From assembly GCF_017315985.1 (NCBI RefSeq), contig NZ_JAFLVR010000044.1, positions 1 through 51,870 on the forward strand: DNA of 51,870 nucleotides, in the 5' to 3' direction. The stretch's first letter is position 1; the number at the start of each line of letters is the position of its first letter. Origin of the DNA: Candidatus Enterococcus murrayae (GTDB lineage Bacteria > Bacillota > Bacilli > Lactobacillales > Enterococcaceae). The notes under the pieces are model-generated. The model was not told where the DNA came from and searched no databases. It worked only from the letters and a program-made list of their open reading frames with translations. This document shows, in pieces, positions 19,445-30,466 of this stretch. The position numbers and the translations under genes were made by a program.

Positions 19445-20842
19445 TTATTTCCCTAAACAAAATTGGCTAAATAATTGTGTAATTAATTCATCTTGTACAC
19501 TATCGCCAACAATTTCACCTAGATAATCCCAACAACGAGTCATATCTATTTGAACCAGATCCACTGGCATACCAGACAAGATCCCATTGCGAACTTCATC
19601 CAATGATTGTACAGCTTTTTCGAGCAATGCGATGTGACGAGTATTTGATACATAAGTTGCATCTTTTTCGCCTGTTTGACCTCCAAAGAAAAGCTTGGCA
19701 ATCACTTCTTCTAATTGATCTAATCCAGCCTTTTCCAAAACGGAAATGGAAAAGACTTCATCATCGCTCAAATGCACAAAGAGCTCTGGTTGTGATAGCT
19801 TGTTTGGTAAATCCGTTTTATTCAATAATATGATTCGTTTTAGACCTTGCGTTGCTTTTAATAATTCTTTATCTTCTGCGGTCAAGGATTCACTTTGATT
19901 CAAAACCAATAAGATTAAATCTGCTTCGCTTAACGCTTTACGACTGCGTTCCACGCCAATCCGTTCTACTATATCATCAGTCTCTCTAATTCCTGCTGTA
20001 TCAATCAATTTCAACGGTACACCACGAACATTAACATATTCTTCTATGACATCACGTGTCGTCCCAGCAATCTCTGTCACAATTGCTTTTTCTTCATGTA
20101 AAAGATAATTCAATAGGCTTGATTTCCCTACATTAGGACGACCGATAATTGCTGTACTTAACCCTTCACGCAATATTTTTCCTTGTTTTGCATTCAATAA
20201 CAGTGCATCAATTTGCTGACCTACTTGTTGCGCCTTTTCTAATAATAATTGTGTAGTCAACTCCTCTACATCGTCGTATTCTGGGTAGTCAATATTCACT
20301 TCTACTTGTGCCAATGTTTCTAAAATTTCCTGTCGCAACTGGCGAATTAGATGGGATAAGTTACCATCTAATTGATTGATTGCGACGCTCATTGCCCGAT
20401 CCGTTTTTGCTCGAATCAAATCCATTACAGCTTCTGCTTGAGATAAGTCTACTCGACCATTTAGAAAGGCTCTTTTAGTAAATTCTCCTGGTTCGGCTAA
20501 ACGCGCTCCTGAACGTAAAATGAGCTGCAATAATTGATTAACAACTACAATCCCACCATGACAATTAATTTCGACGATATCTTCACGCGTAAATGTCTTC
20601 GGTGCTCGCATCACACTAATCATCACTTCGTCGACCACTTGTTGATCAGCTGGATCAATGATATGACCGTAATGAATCGTATGTGAAGGCACATCCATCA
20701 AACTTTTCTTCCCACTATGAAATACTTTGTCCGCAATTGCTACGGCCTGATCACCGCTCAGTCGTACAATGCTTATCGCACCCTCACCTGGCGGAGTTGA
20801 AATAGCTGCAATCGTATCAAACTCTAAGGTAATCTCTGCCAA
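19445..20842 (-). CDS. mnmE: tRNA modification GTPase MnmE
   Basis: A 465-residue protein: N-terminal folate-binding domain ([17 protein letters not shown]), helical domain with an inserted G domain ([29 protein letters not shown]), and the C-terminal CLGK containing the key Cys. The TTG at 20842 is chosen because GGGAGG lies 6 bases upstream; the in-frame ATG at 20857 has no Shine-Dalgarno. Its partner mnmG follows after 15 bases. Confidence 0.95.
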   Translation of the reverse strand: MAEITLEFDTIAAISTPPGEGAISIVRLSGDQAVAIADKVFHSGKKSLMDVPSHTIHYGHIIDPADQQVVDEVMISVMRAPKTFTREDIVEINCHGGIVVVNQLLQLILRSGARLAEPGEFTKRAFLNGRVDLSQAEAVMDLIRAKTDRAMSVAINQLDGNLSHLIRQLRQEILETLAQVEVNIDYPEYDDVEELTTQLLLEKAQQVGQQIDALLLNAKQGKILREGLSTAIIGRPNVGKSSLLNYLLHEEKAIVTEIAGTTRDVIEEYVNVRGVPLKLIDTAGIRETDDIVERIGVERSRKALSEADLILLVLNQSESLTAEDKELLKATQGLKRIILLNKTDLPNKLSQPELFVHLSDDEVFSISVLEKAGLDQLEEVIAKLFFGGQTGEKDATYVSNTRHIALLEKAVQSLDEVRNGILSGMPVDLVQIDMTRCWDYLGEIVGDSVQDELITQLFSQFCLGK

Positions 20843-20870
20843 TTTATTCCCTCCCATTAATTAAGAACAT

Positions 20871-20920
20871 AAAAAAAGTGCCTACTCCACCCCTTGATAA
20901 AGGAGTAGATTGAGCACTTT
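20871..20920 (-). terminator. Terminator downstream of the khpB operon
   Basis: Read on the minus strand, arms AAAGTGC...CTACTCC and GGAGTAGGCACTTT form a bulged stem followed by seven T. It separates khpB from mnmE, so mnmEG must have their own promoter between here and 20858. Confidence 0.8.
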
Positions 20921-21028
20921 GACTGCTTTTTTCTACAAAATTCTGGTGTAAGATTAGCATATTTTTTTTGACAATTCAAGCATACCTGCTAAAATGGCGT
21001 CATTTTCTCAAATTTTGATAAAGAAATA

Positions 21029-21053
21029 GCTGTACCCATTAGCTCGGTACAGC
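21029..21053. other. Hairpin just after khpB
   Basis: A perfect 8-base stem (GCTGTACC/GGTACAGC, 9-base loop) starts 15 bases beyond the khpB stop. No T run follows on the minus strand, so it looks more like an RNA 3'-end or stability element than a full terminator. Confidence 0.45.
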
Positions 21054-21067
21054 ATTCAAATTCTAGT

Positions 21068-21838
21068 TTAAAAATATTTTTTTGCTGGTTCAACGACCAA
21101 ATAGCGATATGGATCTTCACCTTCAGAATGAGTCTTAATGTATTCGTCTTTGCTCAACGCTGAATGAATCATTTTCCGTTCAAATGCTGGCATTGGTTCC
21201 AAAAAGACTGGTCGTCCTGTTTCTTTTACCTTCTCTGCAGTTCGCTGTGCCAAACGCGTTAAAACTTCTTCACGTTTTTGTCGATAATTGCCAACATTCA
21301 CAACTACTGATAATTTTTCCTTTGCTACACGGTGCAGAAAAACCTGCGACAAATACTGCAAAGCATTTAATATTTTTCCGTGTTTACCAATCAACATACC
21401 TTGCTTACTAGTTTCTAAATTCATAATAATTAGACCACTAGTCTCATGTTGAATCTTAACTAAAGCCGGTACTCCCATGTCGTTAGTAATGTTAGTTAAG
21501 TACAATGCCAATTCTTTAGTCGCTTCTTCTTCATCTAATTCATTTAGCTGACTAGTTGAACGGATCGAGAAATCCTCTTTTAGTACTTTCTCTTCAGATT
21601 CAGACTCATTAGAAGGAGCACGTTCGTCTAATTTTTTTTCTGCTGAATCCTCAGGAGTTACAGATTTTTCAGCCTTAATCGGTTCAATTGAGACACGGGC
21701 GTCCTTTTTCCCCATTCCTAAGAAACCTCTTTTAGCATCGGTCAAAATTTCAATATCAACAACTTCTTTCTTCAATCCTAAAGCTTGCAAACCCTTAGAG
21801 ATTGCTTCATCAATTGTTGGTCCTTCATAAACAGGCAT
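21068..21838 (-). CDS. khpB: RNA-binding protein KhpB (Jag)
   Basis: A 256-residue protein. The Jag_N domain (MPVYEGPTIDEAISKGLQALGL to about 52) is followed by an acidic, glutamate-rich linker (about 55-110). A KH domain with GKHGKILNALQYLSQ is at about 150-165, and an R3H domain with THSEGEDPYRYLVVEP lies at the C-terminus. In streptococci KhpA/KhpB bind RNA and influence cell elongation. It follows yidC in the rnpA-yidC-khpB leftward cluster. AAGGAGG precedes the ATG. Confidence 0.93.
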   Translation of the reverse strand: MPVYEGPTIDEAISKGLQALGLKKEVVDIEILTDAKRGFLGMGKKDARVSIEPIKAEKSVTPEDSAEKKLDERAPSNESESEEKVLKEDFSIRSTSQLNELDEEEATKELALYLTNITNDMGVPALVKIQHETSGLIIMNLETSKQGMLIGKHGKILNALQYLSQVFLHRVAKEKLSVVVNVGNYRQKREEVLTRLAQRTAEKVKETGRPVFLEPMPAFERKMIHSALSKDEYIKTHSEGEDPYRYLVVEPAKKYF

Positions 21839-21904
21839 TTTCTAAACCTCCTTATTATAATTAATGTAAAGTATTTATCTTATGAAAATGAAACACTAGT
21901 CGCT

Positions 21905-22726
21905 TTATTTTTTACGTTTTTTCTTTGGATGCTTAGCCTTTTCCAACGCTCGTTCTCTTGCACGAATTTGTCGGGCAGCTTCTTCTCTTTCTCTACGAAT
22001 CTTAAATGGGTTATTAATTAATAATGTTTGAACTACTTGGAAAGCATTGGAAACAACCCAATATAAAGATAATCCGCTTGCTAAGTTCAATGCCATGACA
22101 AAAATCATAACTGGCATTGCAAAATTCATGATTTTTAATGAAGCATTGGACTCAAGTTGACTCATACTTGACAAATAACTACTTGCAAAAGTAAAGACTG
22201 CCGCAAGAATCGGTAAAATGAAATAAGGATCGGATTGACTTAAGTTCAACCATAAAAAATGACCTGATCGTAACTCTGGAATTCGTAAAATTGCTTGATA
22301 CAAAGCCATCATAACAGGCATTTGAACTAGAAGCGGCAAACATCCTGCGTAAGGGCTCACATTATTTTCTGCATATAATTTTTTAGTTTCCTCTTGCAGC
22401 TTTTGTTGTGTCTCTTGGTCACGAGAGCTATATTTTTCTTGCAATGCTTTGATTTTCGGTTGCAATTCTTGCGTTTTACGCATACTTTTTGTTTGAAAAT
22501 GCATCAACGGCATTAAAATAATTCGGATGATAATAGTAAATAGAATAATTCCAATCCCGACATTGCTAAAAGCTAGTCCTTTGATGGCCTGACCAAAGTA
22601 ATAAACCACGTAACGATCCCATACACCAGTACTGTGTGCACTCACTTCTCCTGTTCCACAGGCCGATAATATGAAAACTAGGCTCAATAAACCTGTCATC
22701 AATAATATTTTTTTATATTTTTTCAC
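21905..22726 (-). CDS. yidC: Membrane protein insertase YidC (lipoprotein type)
   Basis: A 273-residue Oxa1/YidC insertase with a GTG start and a GGAAGGAA Shine-Dalgarno. A lipoprotein signal peptide ends in the lipobox LSAC (Cys23). Five membrane segments follow, with the hydrophilic-groove Arg in IIIRIILMP and the charged cytoplasmic loop QELQPKIKALQEKYSSRDQ. The C-terminus is strongly basic (KKKRKK), as in ribosome-binding tails. The neighbouring rnpA and khpB are typical. Confidence 0.95.
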   Translation of the reverse strand: MKKYKKILLMTGLLSLVFILSACGTGEVSAHSTGVWDRYVVYYFGQAIKGLAFSNVGIGIILFTIIIRIILMPLMHFQTKSMRKTQELQPKIKALQEKYSSRDQETQQKLQEETKKLYAENNVSPYAGCLPLLVQMPVMMALYQAILRIPELRSGHFLWLNLSQSDPYFILPILAAVFTFASSYLSSMSQLESNASLKIMNFAMPVMIFVMALNLASGLSLYWVVSNAFQVVQTLLINNPFKIRREREEAARQIRARERALEKAKHPKKKRKK

Positions 22727-22743
22727 CTAAATCTGTTTCCTTC

Positions 22744-23079
22744 CTAACTTAATATTTTAGCTAATTTTAAAACATGTATAAGATTTGAACGCATTTCATC
22801 ATGAGACAAGCCTTTGGTAGTTGGTCGCGCAATAACGATAAAGTCTATTGGTGGTAATTCAAATTTTAACTCTTGTAAAAGCGCACGAATTTGCCGTTTT
22901 ACTTGATTCCGTTCAACTGCATTTCCAACCTTCTTACCGACTGACAAGCCTACTCGAAAATGTTCTTGACCAGAAGGCTCTAGACGATATACTACAAACT
23001 TTCGATTAGCAAAAGAAATACCTTCTTGAAACACTTTTTGAAAATCTCGTTCTTTTTTTACCCGATATTTTTTTTTCAT
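22744..23079 (-). CDS. rnpA: Ribonuclease P protein component
   Basis: A 111-residue protein subunit of RNase P, which matures tRNA 5' ends. The RNP signature [19 protein letters not shown] is at about 49-67. It is 17 bases upstream of yidC. Unusually it is cut off from rpmH by a terminator and a 111-base hairpin-bearing spacer (see 23133-23216), so it may depend partly on its own promoter. Confidence 0.96.
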   Translation of the reverse strand: MKKKYRVKKERDFQKVFQEGISFANRKFVVYRLEPSGQEHFRVGLSVGKKVGNAVERNQVKRQIRALLQELKFELPPIDFIVIARPTTKGLSHDEMRSNLIHVLKLAKILS

Positions 23080-23132
23080 CTAGTTTCCTTCGTTTCTTTT
23101 AAATCTATACCTGACAATAATACCATACTTCA

Positions 23133-23154
23133 AAATAAGGAATCATCCTTATTT
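23133..23154. other. Perfect AT-rich hairpin between rpmH and rnpA
   Basis: A 9-base perfect stem AAATAAGGA/TCCTTATTT with a 4-base loop is enclosed by outer arms CTGACA (23111-23116) and TGTCAG (23154-23159). On the minus strand an extended -10-like TGGTATTAT lies between the hairpin and rnpA. It could be a processing or regulatory structure in the rnpA leader. Confidence 0.5.
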
Positions 23155-23190
23155 GTCAGAAAAATTCATTAAGAATCTCATTTTAGGTAC

Positions 23191-23216
23191 AAAAAAAACC
23201 ACTGACCGGCAGTGGC
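23191..23216 (-). terminator. Intrinsic terminator directly after rpmH
   Basis: On the minus strand a GC-rich stem CCACTG/CAGTGG with a 5-base loop is followed by eight T. It begins immediately after the rpmH stop codon, so it should reduce readthrough into rnpA. Confidence 0.85.
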
Positions 23217-23351
23217 TTAAGCAGCAAGTACTTTTCTTCCTTTACGACGACGGCTTGCTAATACGCGACGGCCGTTTTTAGTGCTCATGCGTTTACGAAA
23301 TCCATGAACTTTTTGACGTTTACGTTTATTTGGTTGATAAGTTCTTTTCAT
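23217..23351 (-). CDS. rpmH: 50S ribosomal protein L34
   Basis: A 44-residue, highly basic protein starting [18 protein letters not shown] and ending in [10 protein letters not shown]. This is the complete, universally conserved L34. A GGAGG-type Shine-Dalgarno precedes the ATG. It is the first leftward gene from oriC, ahead of rnpA, as in nearly all firmicutes. Confidence 0.98.
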   Translation of the reverse strand: MKRTYQPNKRKRQKVHGFRKRMSTKNGRRVLASRRRKGRKVLAA

Positions 23352-23499
23352 TAAATTACACCTCCATAGCTAACATTACATAGACATACCCGAATATTAT
23401 AACGACTCTTCCCCTACTTTGTCAATAATGAAATTAGGAAGACAATCTAAATTTACCTAATTTCTGAAACCAAACAACTAAATGTTTTACCACTCAAGA

Positions 23500-23880
23500 A
23501 TTATAGACGTACTTTTTATCCACAAAATCTGGGGATAATTTTGATTTATCTGTGCATAACATTTTTGTGGAAAAAGTTTGTATAGAATTTCTAAATGTTT
23601 TTTCCCCAATTCTTTTGCCTTTTGATAACTTGTCCACATGGTGGATAAGTTATGTGTATAACTGTTTTTCGCTTTTATATACCAAGGCTTCTCTTTTTCT
23701 TTATTTGTGTATTTCCCCGTGGAAAAAAGGAAATTTCCACATTTTTTCTAAAAGCTGTGTATATGTTTTTACATGGTTGTCAGTTCTTTTTTGTATTTTT
23801 ATACATTCTGTGGAAAACAAGAAAGTTTGTCCTATTTCATCTCCGGCTGTGGAAAACTTTTAAAAAAAATGATAAAGTAA
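23500..23880. other. oriC: oriC, upstream DnaA-box cluster
   Basis: The 566-base gap between rpmH and dnaA holds many DnaA boxes. The exact TTATCCACA is at 23516-23524 (plus). Near matches are TTGTCCACA (23630-23638, plus), TTATCCACC (23640-23648, minus), TTATACACA (23653-23661, minus) and TTTTCCACA (23809-23817 and 23848-23856, minus). Several looser versions lie in between. The closely packed trio at 23630-23661 is notable. This is the first half of a bipartite firmicute origin and also covers the dnaA promoter. Open frames here are by-products of the box-rich AT sequence. Confidence 0.88.
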
Positions 23881-23917
23881 GTCTATCTGAATTTTATTAA
23901 CATAGGAGGCGACTTAT

Positions 23918-25243
23918 TTGACCTCATTGGACAATTTCTGGCAGGAATTGAAGGACAGCTATAAAAATGACCTTAATCCTGCTAGTTACGATGCCTGGGT
24001 AGGCACTGCCAAACCTTTAGCCTTAACAAATAATCAACTAACAATTGAAGTTACAAGCGATTTACATAAGCGCTATTGGGAAAAACATCTAGCCGCGAAA
24101 ATCGTCGAAATCGGTTTTAAAGTGACAGGAGACGAAATAATGCCCGTTTTTGTTACTCCAGACGAAGCACCTCCCGTCAGTATCGTTGAAAAAGAAGAAA
24201 CGCCAAAATTAGATACAACCAAACGTGCAATGCTCAATCCTAAATATACATTTGATACTTTTGTAATTGGTAAGGGGAATCAAATGGCACACGCTGCTGC
24301 GTTGGTTGTCGCGGAAGAACCTGGATCTATTTATAATCCACTTTTTTTCTACGGTGGAGTTGGTTTAGGGAAAACACATTTGATGCACGCAATCGGACAT
24401 CAAATGTTAGCGATAAATCCTAAAGCAAAAGTAAAATATGTTTCAAGCGAGACTTTTGCTAATGATTTTATCAATTCGATTAAGAACAAAACATCGGAGG
24501 AGTTTCGACAAGAATATCGTAAGGTGGACTTGTTGTTAGTAGATGATATTCAATTTTTTGCAGATAAAGAAGCAACTCAAGAGGAATTTTTCCATACTTT
24601 TGAAAACTTATATAATGATAATAAGCAAATCGTACTGACTAGTGATCGACTTCCTAACGAAATCCCTAAATTGCAAGAACGCCTAGTTTCTCGATTCGCT
24701 TGGGGATTATCCGTCGATATAACTCCACCAGATTTAGAGACTCGAACAGCAATTTTACGAAAAAAGGCGCAAGCAGAAAATCTTGAGATTCCAGATGACA
24801 CATTGAGTTATATTGCAGGACAAATTGATTCTAATATTCGTGAGCTCGAAGGGGCTTTGGTACGGGTTCAAGCATTTGCTACAATGAATAGTGCCGATAT
24901 TACTACCAGTATCGCTGCAGATGCATTAAAAAGTTTAAAAGGAACTAGCAATGCACAGCTTTCTATCAGCAAAATCCAATATGAAGTCGCAAAATTCTAC
25001 CATATCCAAGTAAAAGATTTGAAAGGGAAGAAGCGAGTTAAAACAATCGTTGTTCCACGCCAAATCGCTATGTATTTAGCTCGTGAAATGACAGAAAGCT
25101 CCTTACCAAAAATTGGTGCCGAATTTGGTGGGAAAGATCATACAACTGTTATTCACGCACATGAAAAAATCAGCCAGTTAATGAAAAACGATAGTGATAT
25201 CCAACAAGAAATTGCTGAGATCAAAAATTTACTGCTTGGATAG
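23918..25243 (+). CDS. dnaA: Chromosomal replication initiator DnaA
   Basis: A 441-residue AAA+ initiator with a TTG start behind AGGAGG (8-base spacing). Domain I is about 1-80, followed by a short linker. The AAA+ domain has Walker [10 protein letters not shown] (146-154), Walker [11 protein letters not shown] and the sensor-2 region. The domain IV signature [15 protein letters not shown] binds DnaA boxes. It is flanked on both sides by box clusters, hence self-regulation is likely. Confidence 0.98.
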   Translation: MTSLDNFWQELKDSYKNDLNPASYDAWVGTAKPLALTNNQLTIEVTSDLHKRYWEKHLAAKIVEIGFKVTGDEIMPVFVTPDEAPPVSIVEKEETPKLDTTKRAMLNPKYTFDTFVIGKGNQMAHAAALVVAEEPGSIYNPLFFYGGVGLGKTHLMHAIGHQMLAINPKAKVKYVSSETFANDFINSIKNKTSEEFRQEYRKVDLLLVDDIQFFADKEATQEEFFHTFENLYNDNKQIVLTSDRLPNEIPKLQERLVSRFAWGLSVDITPPDLETRTAILRKKAQAENLEIPDDTLSYIAGQIDSNIRELEGALVRVQAFATMNSADITTSIAADALKSLKGTSNAQLSISKIQYEVAKFYHIQVKDLKGKKRVKTIVVPRQIAMYLAREMTESSLPKIGAEFGGKDHTTVIHAHEKISQLMKNDSDIQQEIAEIKNLLLG

Positions 25244-25244
25244 C

Positions 25245-25400
25245 TTGTGGAAACATTAACGAAAAGAAGCTTGTTTATCCACACCTTATCCACAAGTGGA
25301 AAAACTGCTGTTTCAACGTTTTCTTTTCGTTTTCCACATGATCAACAGGCCCTACTACTTTTATTACTTAATTATCTTAAATAAATAAAATAATACCTGA
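25245..25400. other. oriC: oriC, downstream cluster with DnaA-trio unwinding element
   Basis: Two perfect TTATCCACA boxes stand in tandem 2 bases apart (25275-25283 and 25286-25294), with TTTTCCACA at 25330-25338. A short GC-rich patch (CAGGCCC, 25346-25352) is followed by triplets CTA CTA CTT TTA TTA CTT (25352-25369) and a pure AT stretch. This order (boxes, GC cluster, DnaA-trios, AT-rich duplex unwinding element) matches the basal unwinding system of B. subtilis oriC. Confidence 0.88.
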
Positions 25401-25501
25401 CAGCCTTCTTGAACAAAAAATTTTTTGACTACGTGTTGGATATATACTTAATGATAAGATTGCTTGAAAATAAATAAATTAAATGAAAAAGGAGTTCCAT
25501 C

Positions 25502-26632
25502 ATGAAATTTACTATTAATCGTGCCCGCTTCATTCAAGAATTACAAACTGTTCAACGTGCTATTTCGACTAAAACAACTATTCCGATTTTAACAGGAGTA
25601 AAGATCGAGTTAAGTAACGAAGGTTTGAACTTAACTGGAAGTAATGCCGATATTTCAATTGAGACTTTTTTAGCAGCTGATGACGAAAAAGCAGAGTTAC
25701 AGATTACTGAATTAGGAACAATTGTTTTGCAAGCGCGTTTCTTTAGTGAAATTATTCGTCGTTTACCAGAAACAACGTTTACATTGGAAGTACAAGAAAA
25801 CTATCAAGTATTGATTACATCAGGTGCTGCTCATTTTACAGTTAATGGCTTGGATGCAGATAATTATCCACATCTTCCTGTTGTAGAGGAACAAAATCAA
25901 TTAAAATTACCTGTCCACATGTTGACAAAATTAATTGGTGAGACTGTTTTTTCTGTGTCTCAACATGAAAGTCGCCCTATTTTAACTGGGGTTCACCTGA
26001 CCATGTCAAATGGCCAGCTACTAGCTGTTGCCACTGATTCGCATCGATTGAGCCAACGAATTGTACCTGTAGAAAATGCTAATAAGGACTTTGATATTGT
26101 TATTCCAGGGAAAAGTTTAGTAGAGCTTTCACGATCATTATCTGACGAGGAAGCAGAAGTTGAAATAAGTATCATGGAAAATCAAGTTTTATTCAAAACG
26201 CCAACGATGTATTTCTATTCTCGCTTACTGGAAGGGAATTATCCAGATACCAATCGTTTAATTCCAACGAGCTTCAACACGGAAATTACTTTCTCTGTAC
26301 CTACATTTTTAGCTGCAATCGAACGTGCTTCATTGCTTTCACATGAAGGACGCAACAACATTGTTCGTCTAGCAATTGCAGATAACTCTGTTATTCTTTA
26401 TGGAAATTCACCAGAAATTGGTAAAGTGGAAGAAGAGCTAGTTTATGAAAAGGTCAGCGGTGATCCGTTAGAGATTTCATTCAATCCTGATTATATGAAG
26501 GATGCTTTGCGTGCTTTTGGCGATATGAGTATCAAGATTCAATTTATTTCAGCAATTCGTCCATTTACTTTAGAACCAAGCGAAGGGGACGTTTCCTTTA
26601 TTCAATTGATTACACCAGTACGGACAAACTAA
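25502..26632 (+). CDS. dnaN: DNA polymerase III beta sliding clamp
   Basis: A 376-residue processivity clamp of three repeated folds. MKFTINRARFIQELQTVQRAIS opens the family's first domain, and the end ITPVRTN corresponds to the usual MPVR-type tail. AAAGGAG precedes the ATG. The gene ends at a strong terminator, separating it from the S4-recF-gyrB unit. Confidence 0.97.
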   Translation: MKFTINRARFIQELQTVQRAISTKTTIPILTGVKIELSNEGLNLTGSNADISIETFLAADDEKAELQITELGTIVLQARFFSEIIRRLPETTFTLEVQENYQVLITSGAAHFTVNGLDADNYPHLPVVEEQNQLKLPVHMLTKLIGETVFSVSQHESRPILTGVHLTMSNGQLLAVATDSHRLSQRIVPVENANKDFDIVIPGKSLVELSRSLSDEEAEVEISIMENQVLFKTPTMYFYSRLLEGNYPDTNRLIPTSFNTEITFSVPTFLAAIERASLLSHEGRNNIVRLAIADNSVILYGNSPEIGKVEEELVYEKVSGDPLEISFNPDYMKDALRAFGDMSIKIQFISAIRPFTLEPSEGDVSFIQLITPVRTN

Positions 26633-26698
26633 AAAAATTAGTGAGTTTCACAGATTTTTTGAAAAAAATGAAAAGATTGTGTAAAAAACTCAATTCCG

Positions 26699-26742
26699 GT
26701 AAAAGGTCTTAAAATCGATTTTAAGACCTTTTACTTTTTTTT
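26699..26742 (+). terminator. dnaN terminator
   Basis: A perfect 36-base palindrome (26699-26734) with an AT-rich core and GGTC/GACC clamp is followed by eight T. Confidence 0.92.
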
Positions 26743-26800
26743 GAGTGAATTAATTAAAAATGCTTAGATCTTCTTAAAACGAAAAATACAACGAGTTCAT

Positions 26801-26829
26801 TTGTTTTATCGATAAAAAAAGGGTATAAT
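26801..26829 (+). promoter_or_regulatory. Promoter of the S4 gene-recF-gyrB unit
   Basis: TTGTTT (26801-26806) and a perfect TATAAT (26824-26829) are spaced by 17 bases, right after the dnaN terminator. Confidence 0.8.
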
Positions 26830-26865
26830 GAAGAGGTGTTTCTAGCATGAAAATGAGGGATGAAT

Positions 26866-27108
26866 GTGAAACAAAAAATTTTTTTAGAAACAGATTTCAT
26901 GACACTTGGTCAGTTATTGAAAGAAATCAATTTAATTTCTAGCGGAGGACAAGCCAAGTGGTTTCTAGCGGAGGAAACAGTATTTGTAGATGGTGAATTG
27001 GAAAATCGCCGTGGCCGAAAGCTCTATCCAGGAATGATGATCGATATTCCTGAGGTAGGAACTTTTTTTATGGTCAAAAATAAGGAAGAACAAGATGCGG
27101 CTGAATAA
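26866..27108 (+). CDS. yaaA: S4-domain RNA-binding protein YaaA
   Basis: An 80-residue S4-like protein: DFMTLGQLLKEINLISSGGQAKWFLAEETVFVDGELENRRGRKLYPG is the family core. GAGG (26855-26858) lies 7 bases before GTG at 26866 but only 1 base before the ATG at 26860, so GTG is preferred. It overlaps recF by 14 bases. This dnaN-recF linker gene is conserved in firmicutes. It presumably binds RNA; the exact role is unknown. Confidence 0.9.
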   Translation: MKQKIFLETDFMTLGQLLKEINLISSGGQAKWFLAEETVFVDGELENRRGRKLYPGMMIDIPEVGTFFMVKNKEEQDAAE

Positions 27109-28213
27109 GCTTGAGCTAAGGAACTATAGAAATTATCGAGAGCTTGTCTTGGAATTTCCTAACCGCTTAAATATTTTTCTAGGAGAGAATGCTCAAGGGA
27201 AAACCAATCTTTTGGAAAGTATTTATGTTTTGGCGTTGACCCGAAGTCATCGAACCAGTAGTGAACAAGAACTAATTGGTTGGCAGGATGATTTTGCTCA
27301 GATTAGGGGTCGAATCGAACGAGGAACAAGTGAGTTAGAGTTAGAGTTATTATTGACTAAAAAAGGTCGTAAATCTAAAGTCAATCATATCGAGCAAAAA
27401 AAATTGAGTAGTTATATAGGTCAATTAAATGTCATTTTATTTGCTCCAGAGGATCTTTCATTAGTGAAGGGCAGCCCGCAAATCAGACGACGGTTCATCG
27501 ATATGGAATTAGGTCAGATTAATCCTGTCTATCTTTACGATTTGGCCCAGTATCAACAAACATTAAAGCAGCGTAATCTTTACTTGAAGCAATTATCTGA
27601 AAAGAAGCAGACTGATGAGATATACCTAGATATTTTGACCGAGCAACTAGTAGATTTTGGCAGCAAAGTTTTAGCCAATCGGTTGAAATTTATCAAAAAA
27701 CTAGAATATTGGTCCAACGATCTTCATGGTAAGATTACGAACCAGAAAGAAGAATTGACAATTGAATATGATGCCAGTATTTCGCTAGATAGCGAAGAGA
27801 CTGAAGAAATACGTACAGTTTTTCTAAGTGAGCTGCAGAAAAATCGTAAACGGGAGATATTCAAAGGAAATACATTTTTAGGCCCTCATCGAGACGATTT
27901 GATATTTAAAGTGAATCAGCAAAATGTGCAAACCTATGGGTCACAAGGTCAGCAACGTACCACAGCTTTAAGTGTTAAATTAGCTGAAATTGATTTGATG
28001 AAAGAAGAAACAGGAGAATATCCGATTTTACTATTAGATGACGTTATGAGTGAGCTCGATGACAGTCGCCAGATCCATTTATTGGAGACAATCGAAAACA
28101 AAGTACAGACGTTTTTGACGACGACAACATTGAATCATGTTAAAGGAAAAATGACGGTTCATCCGGATATTTTTTATGTCCATCAAGGACAGATAGAAAG
28201 GAAAGAAGCGTAG
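27095..28213 (+). CDS. recF: DNA repair/recombination protein RecF
   Basis: A 372-residue SMC-like ATPase that helps load RecA at gaps. Walker A GENAQGKTNLLE is at 30-41, the signature region YGSQGQQRTTALSVKLAE near 290, and Walker B PILLLDDVMSELD near 310. It starts inside the S4 gene, and its stop directly abuts the gyrB ATG, so these genes are translationally coupled. Confidence 0.97.
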   Translation: MRLNKLELRNYRNYRELVLEFPNRLNIFLGENAQGKTNLLESIYVLALTRSHRTSSEQELIGWQDDFAQIRGRIERGTSELELELLLTKKGRKSKVNHIEQKKLSSYIGQLNVILFAPEDLSLVKGSPQIRRRFIDMELGQINPVYLYDLAQYQQTLKQRNLYLKQLSEKKQTDEIYLDILTEQLVDFGSKVLANRLKFIKKLEYWSNDLHGKITNQKEELTIEYDASISLDSEETEEIRTVFLSELQKNRKREIFKGNTFLGPHRDDLIFKVNQQNVQTYGSQGQQRTTALSVKLAEIDLMKEETGEYPILLLDDVMSELDDSRQIHLLETIENKVQTFLTTTTLNHVKGKMTVHPDIFYVHQGQIERKEA

Positions 28214-30163
<1,950 letters not shown>

Positions 30164-30227
30164 ACTAGTAAGAAAGTATAAGTTTTTGCAAGTAGAAAAA
30201 GTTTTTGTAGCTGATTTATCGATGTCC

Positions 30228-30338
30228 GGCTTAACGAGCAAGCTTTTTCGACGATAAGCGAAAATTTTGTTAAGTCTGAGGAACGACTGAATAAAATTTT
30301 AGTCTTATCGCTCAAAAGCTGAGCGAGCTCGCAAAGCC
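30228..30338. repeat. 111-nt near-complete palindrome in the gyrB-gyrA gap
   Basis: Paired arms, outside in: GGCTT/AAGCC, CGAGC/GCTCG, AGCTTTT/AAAAGCT, GATAAG/CTTATC, AAAATTTT/AAAATTTT, TT/AA and AGTC/GACT, around an 8-base loop (30277-30284). Thirty-seven base pairs are interrupted only by short internal loops. The flanks share GATGTC (30221-30226 and 30349-30354) in direct orientation. It may be a structured RNA between the two gyrase messages or a palindromic mobile-type element. No coding potential is seen. Confidence 0.8.
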
Positions 30339-30409
30339 TTTCTAATGAGGATGTCAGTTTCTCTTACTCGTTTACGTTTTTAGAGAAATGATATACGTGG
30401 CGAGAAACA

Positions 30410-30437
30410 GACTCATTTTTCGGTTTTTGAAAAATGA
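30410..30437 (+). other. Hairpin shortly upstream of gyrA
   Basis: A perfect stem TCATTTTTC/GAAAAATGA with a 7-base loop (about 30413-30437) lies 30 bases before the gyrA start. Longer-range arms GTTTCTC (30357-30363) and GAGAAAC (30402-30408) enclose the sequence before it. Possibly part of a structured gyrA leader. Confidence 0.5.
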
Positions 30438-30466
30438 ATACATTAATACGAGATAGGAGGATCAAT

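Noticed and set aside
23552-23900. Two overlapping open frames of 80-100 codons upstream of dnaA
   Set aside because: Phe/Cys/Ser-rich translations of the box-rich AT origin sequence, no Shine-Dalgarno and no domain; they overlap the DnaA-box clusters.
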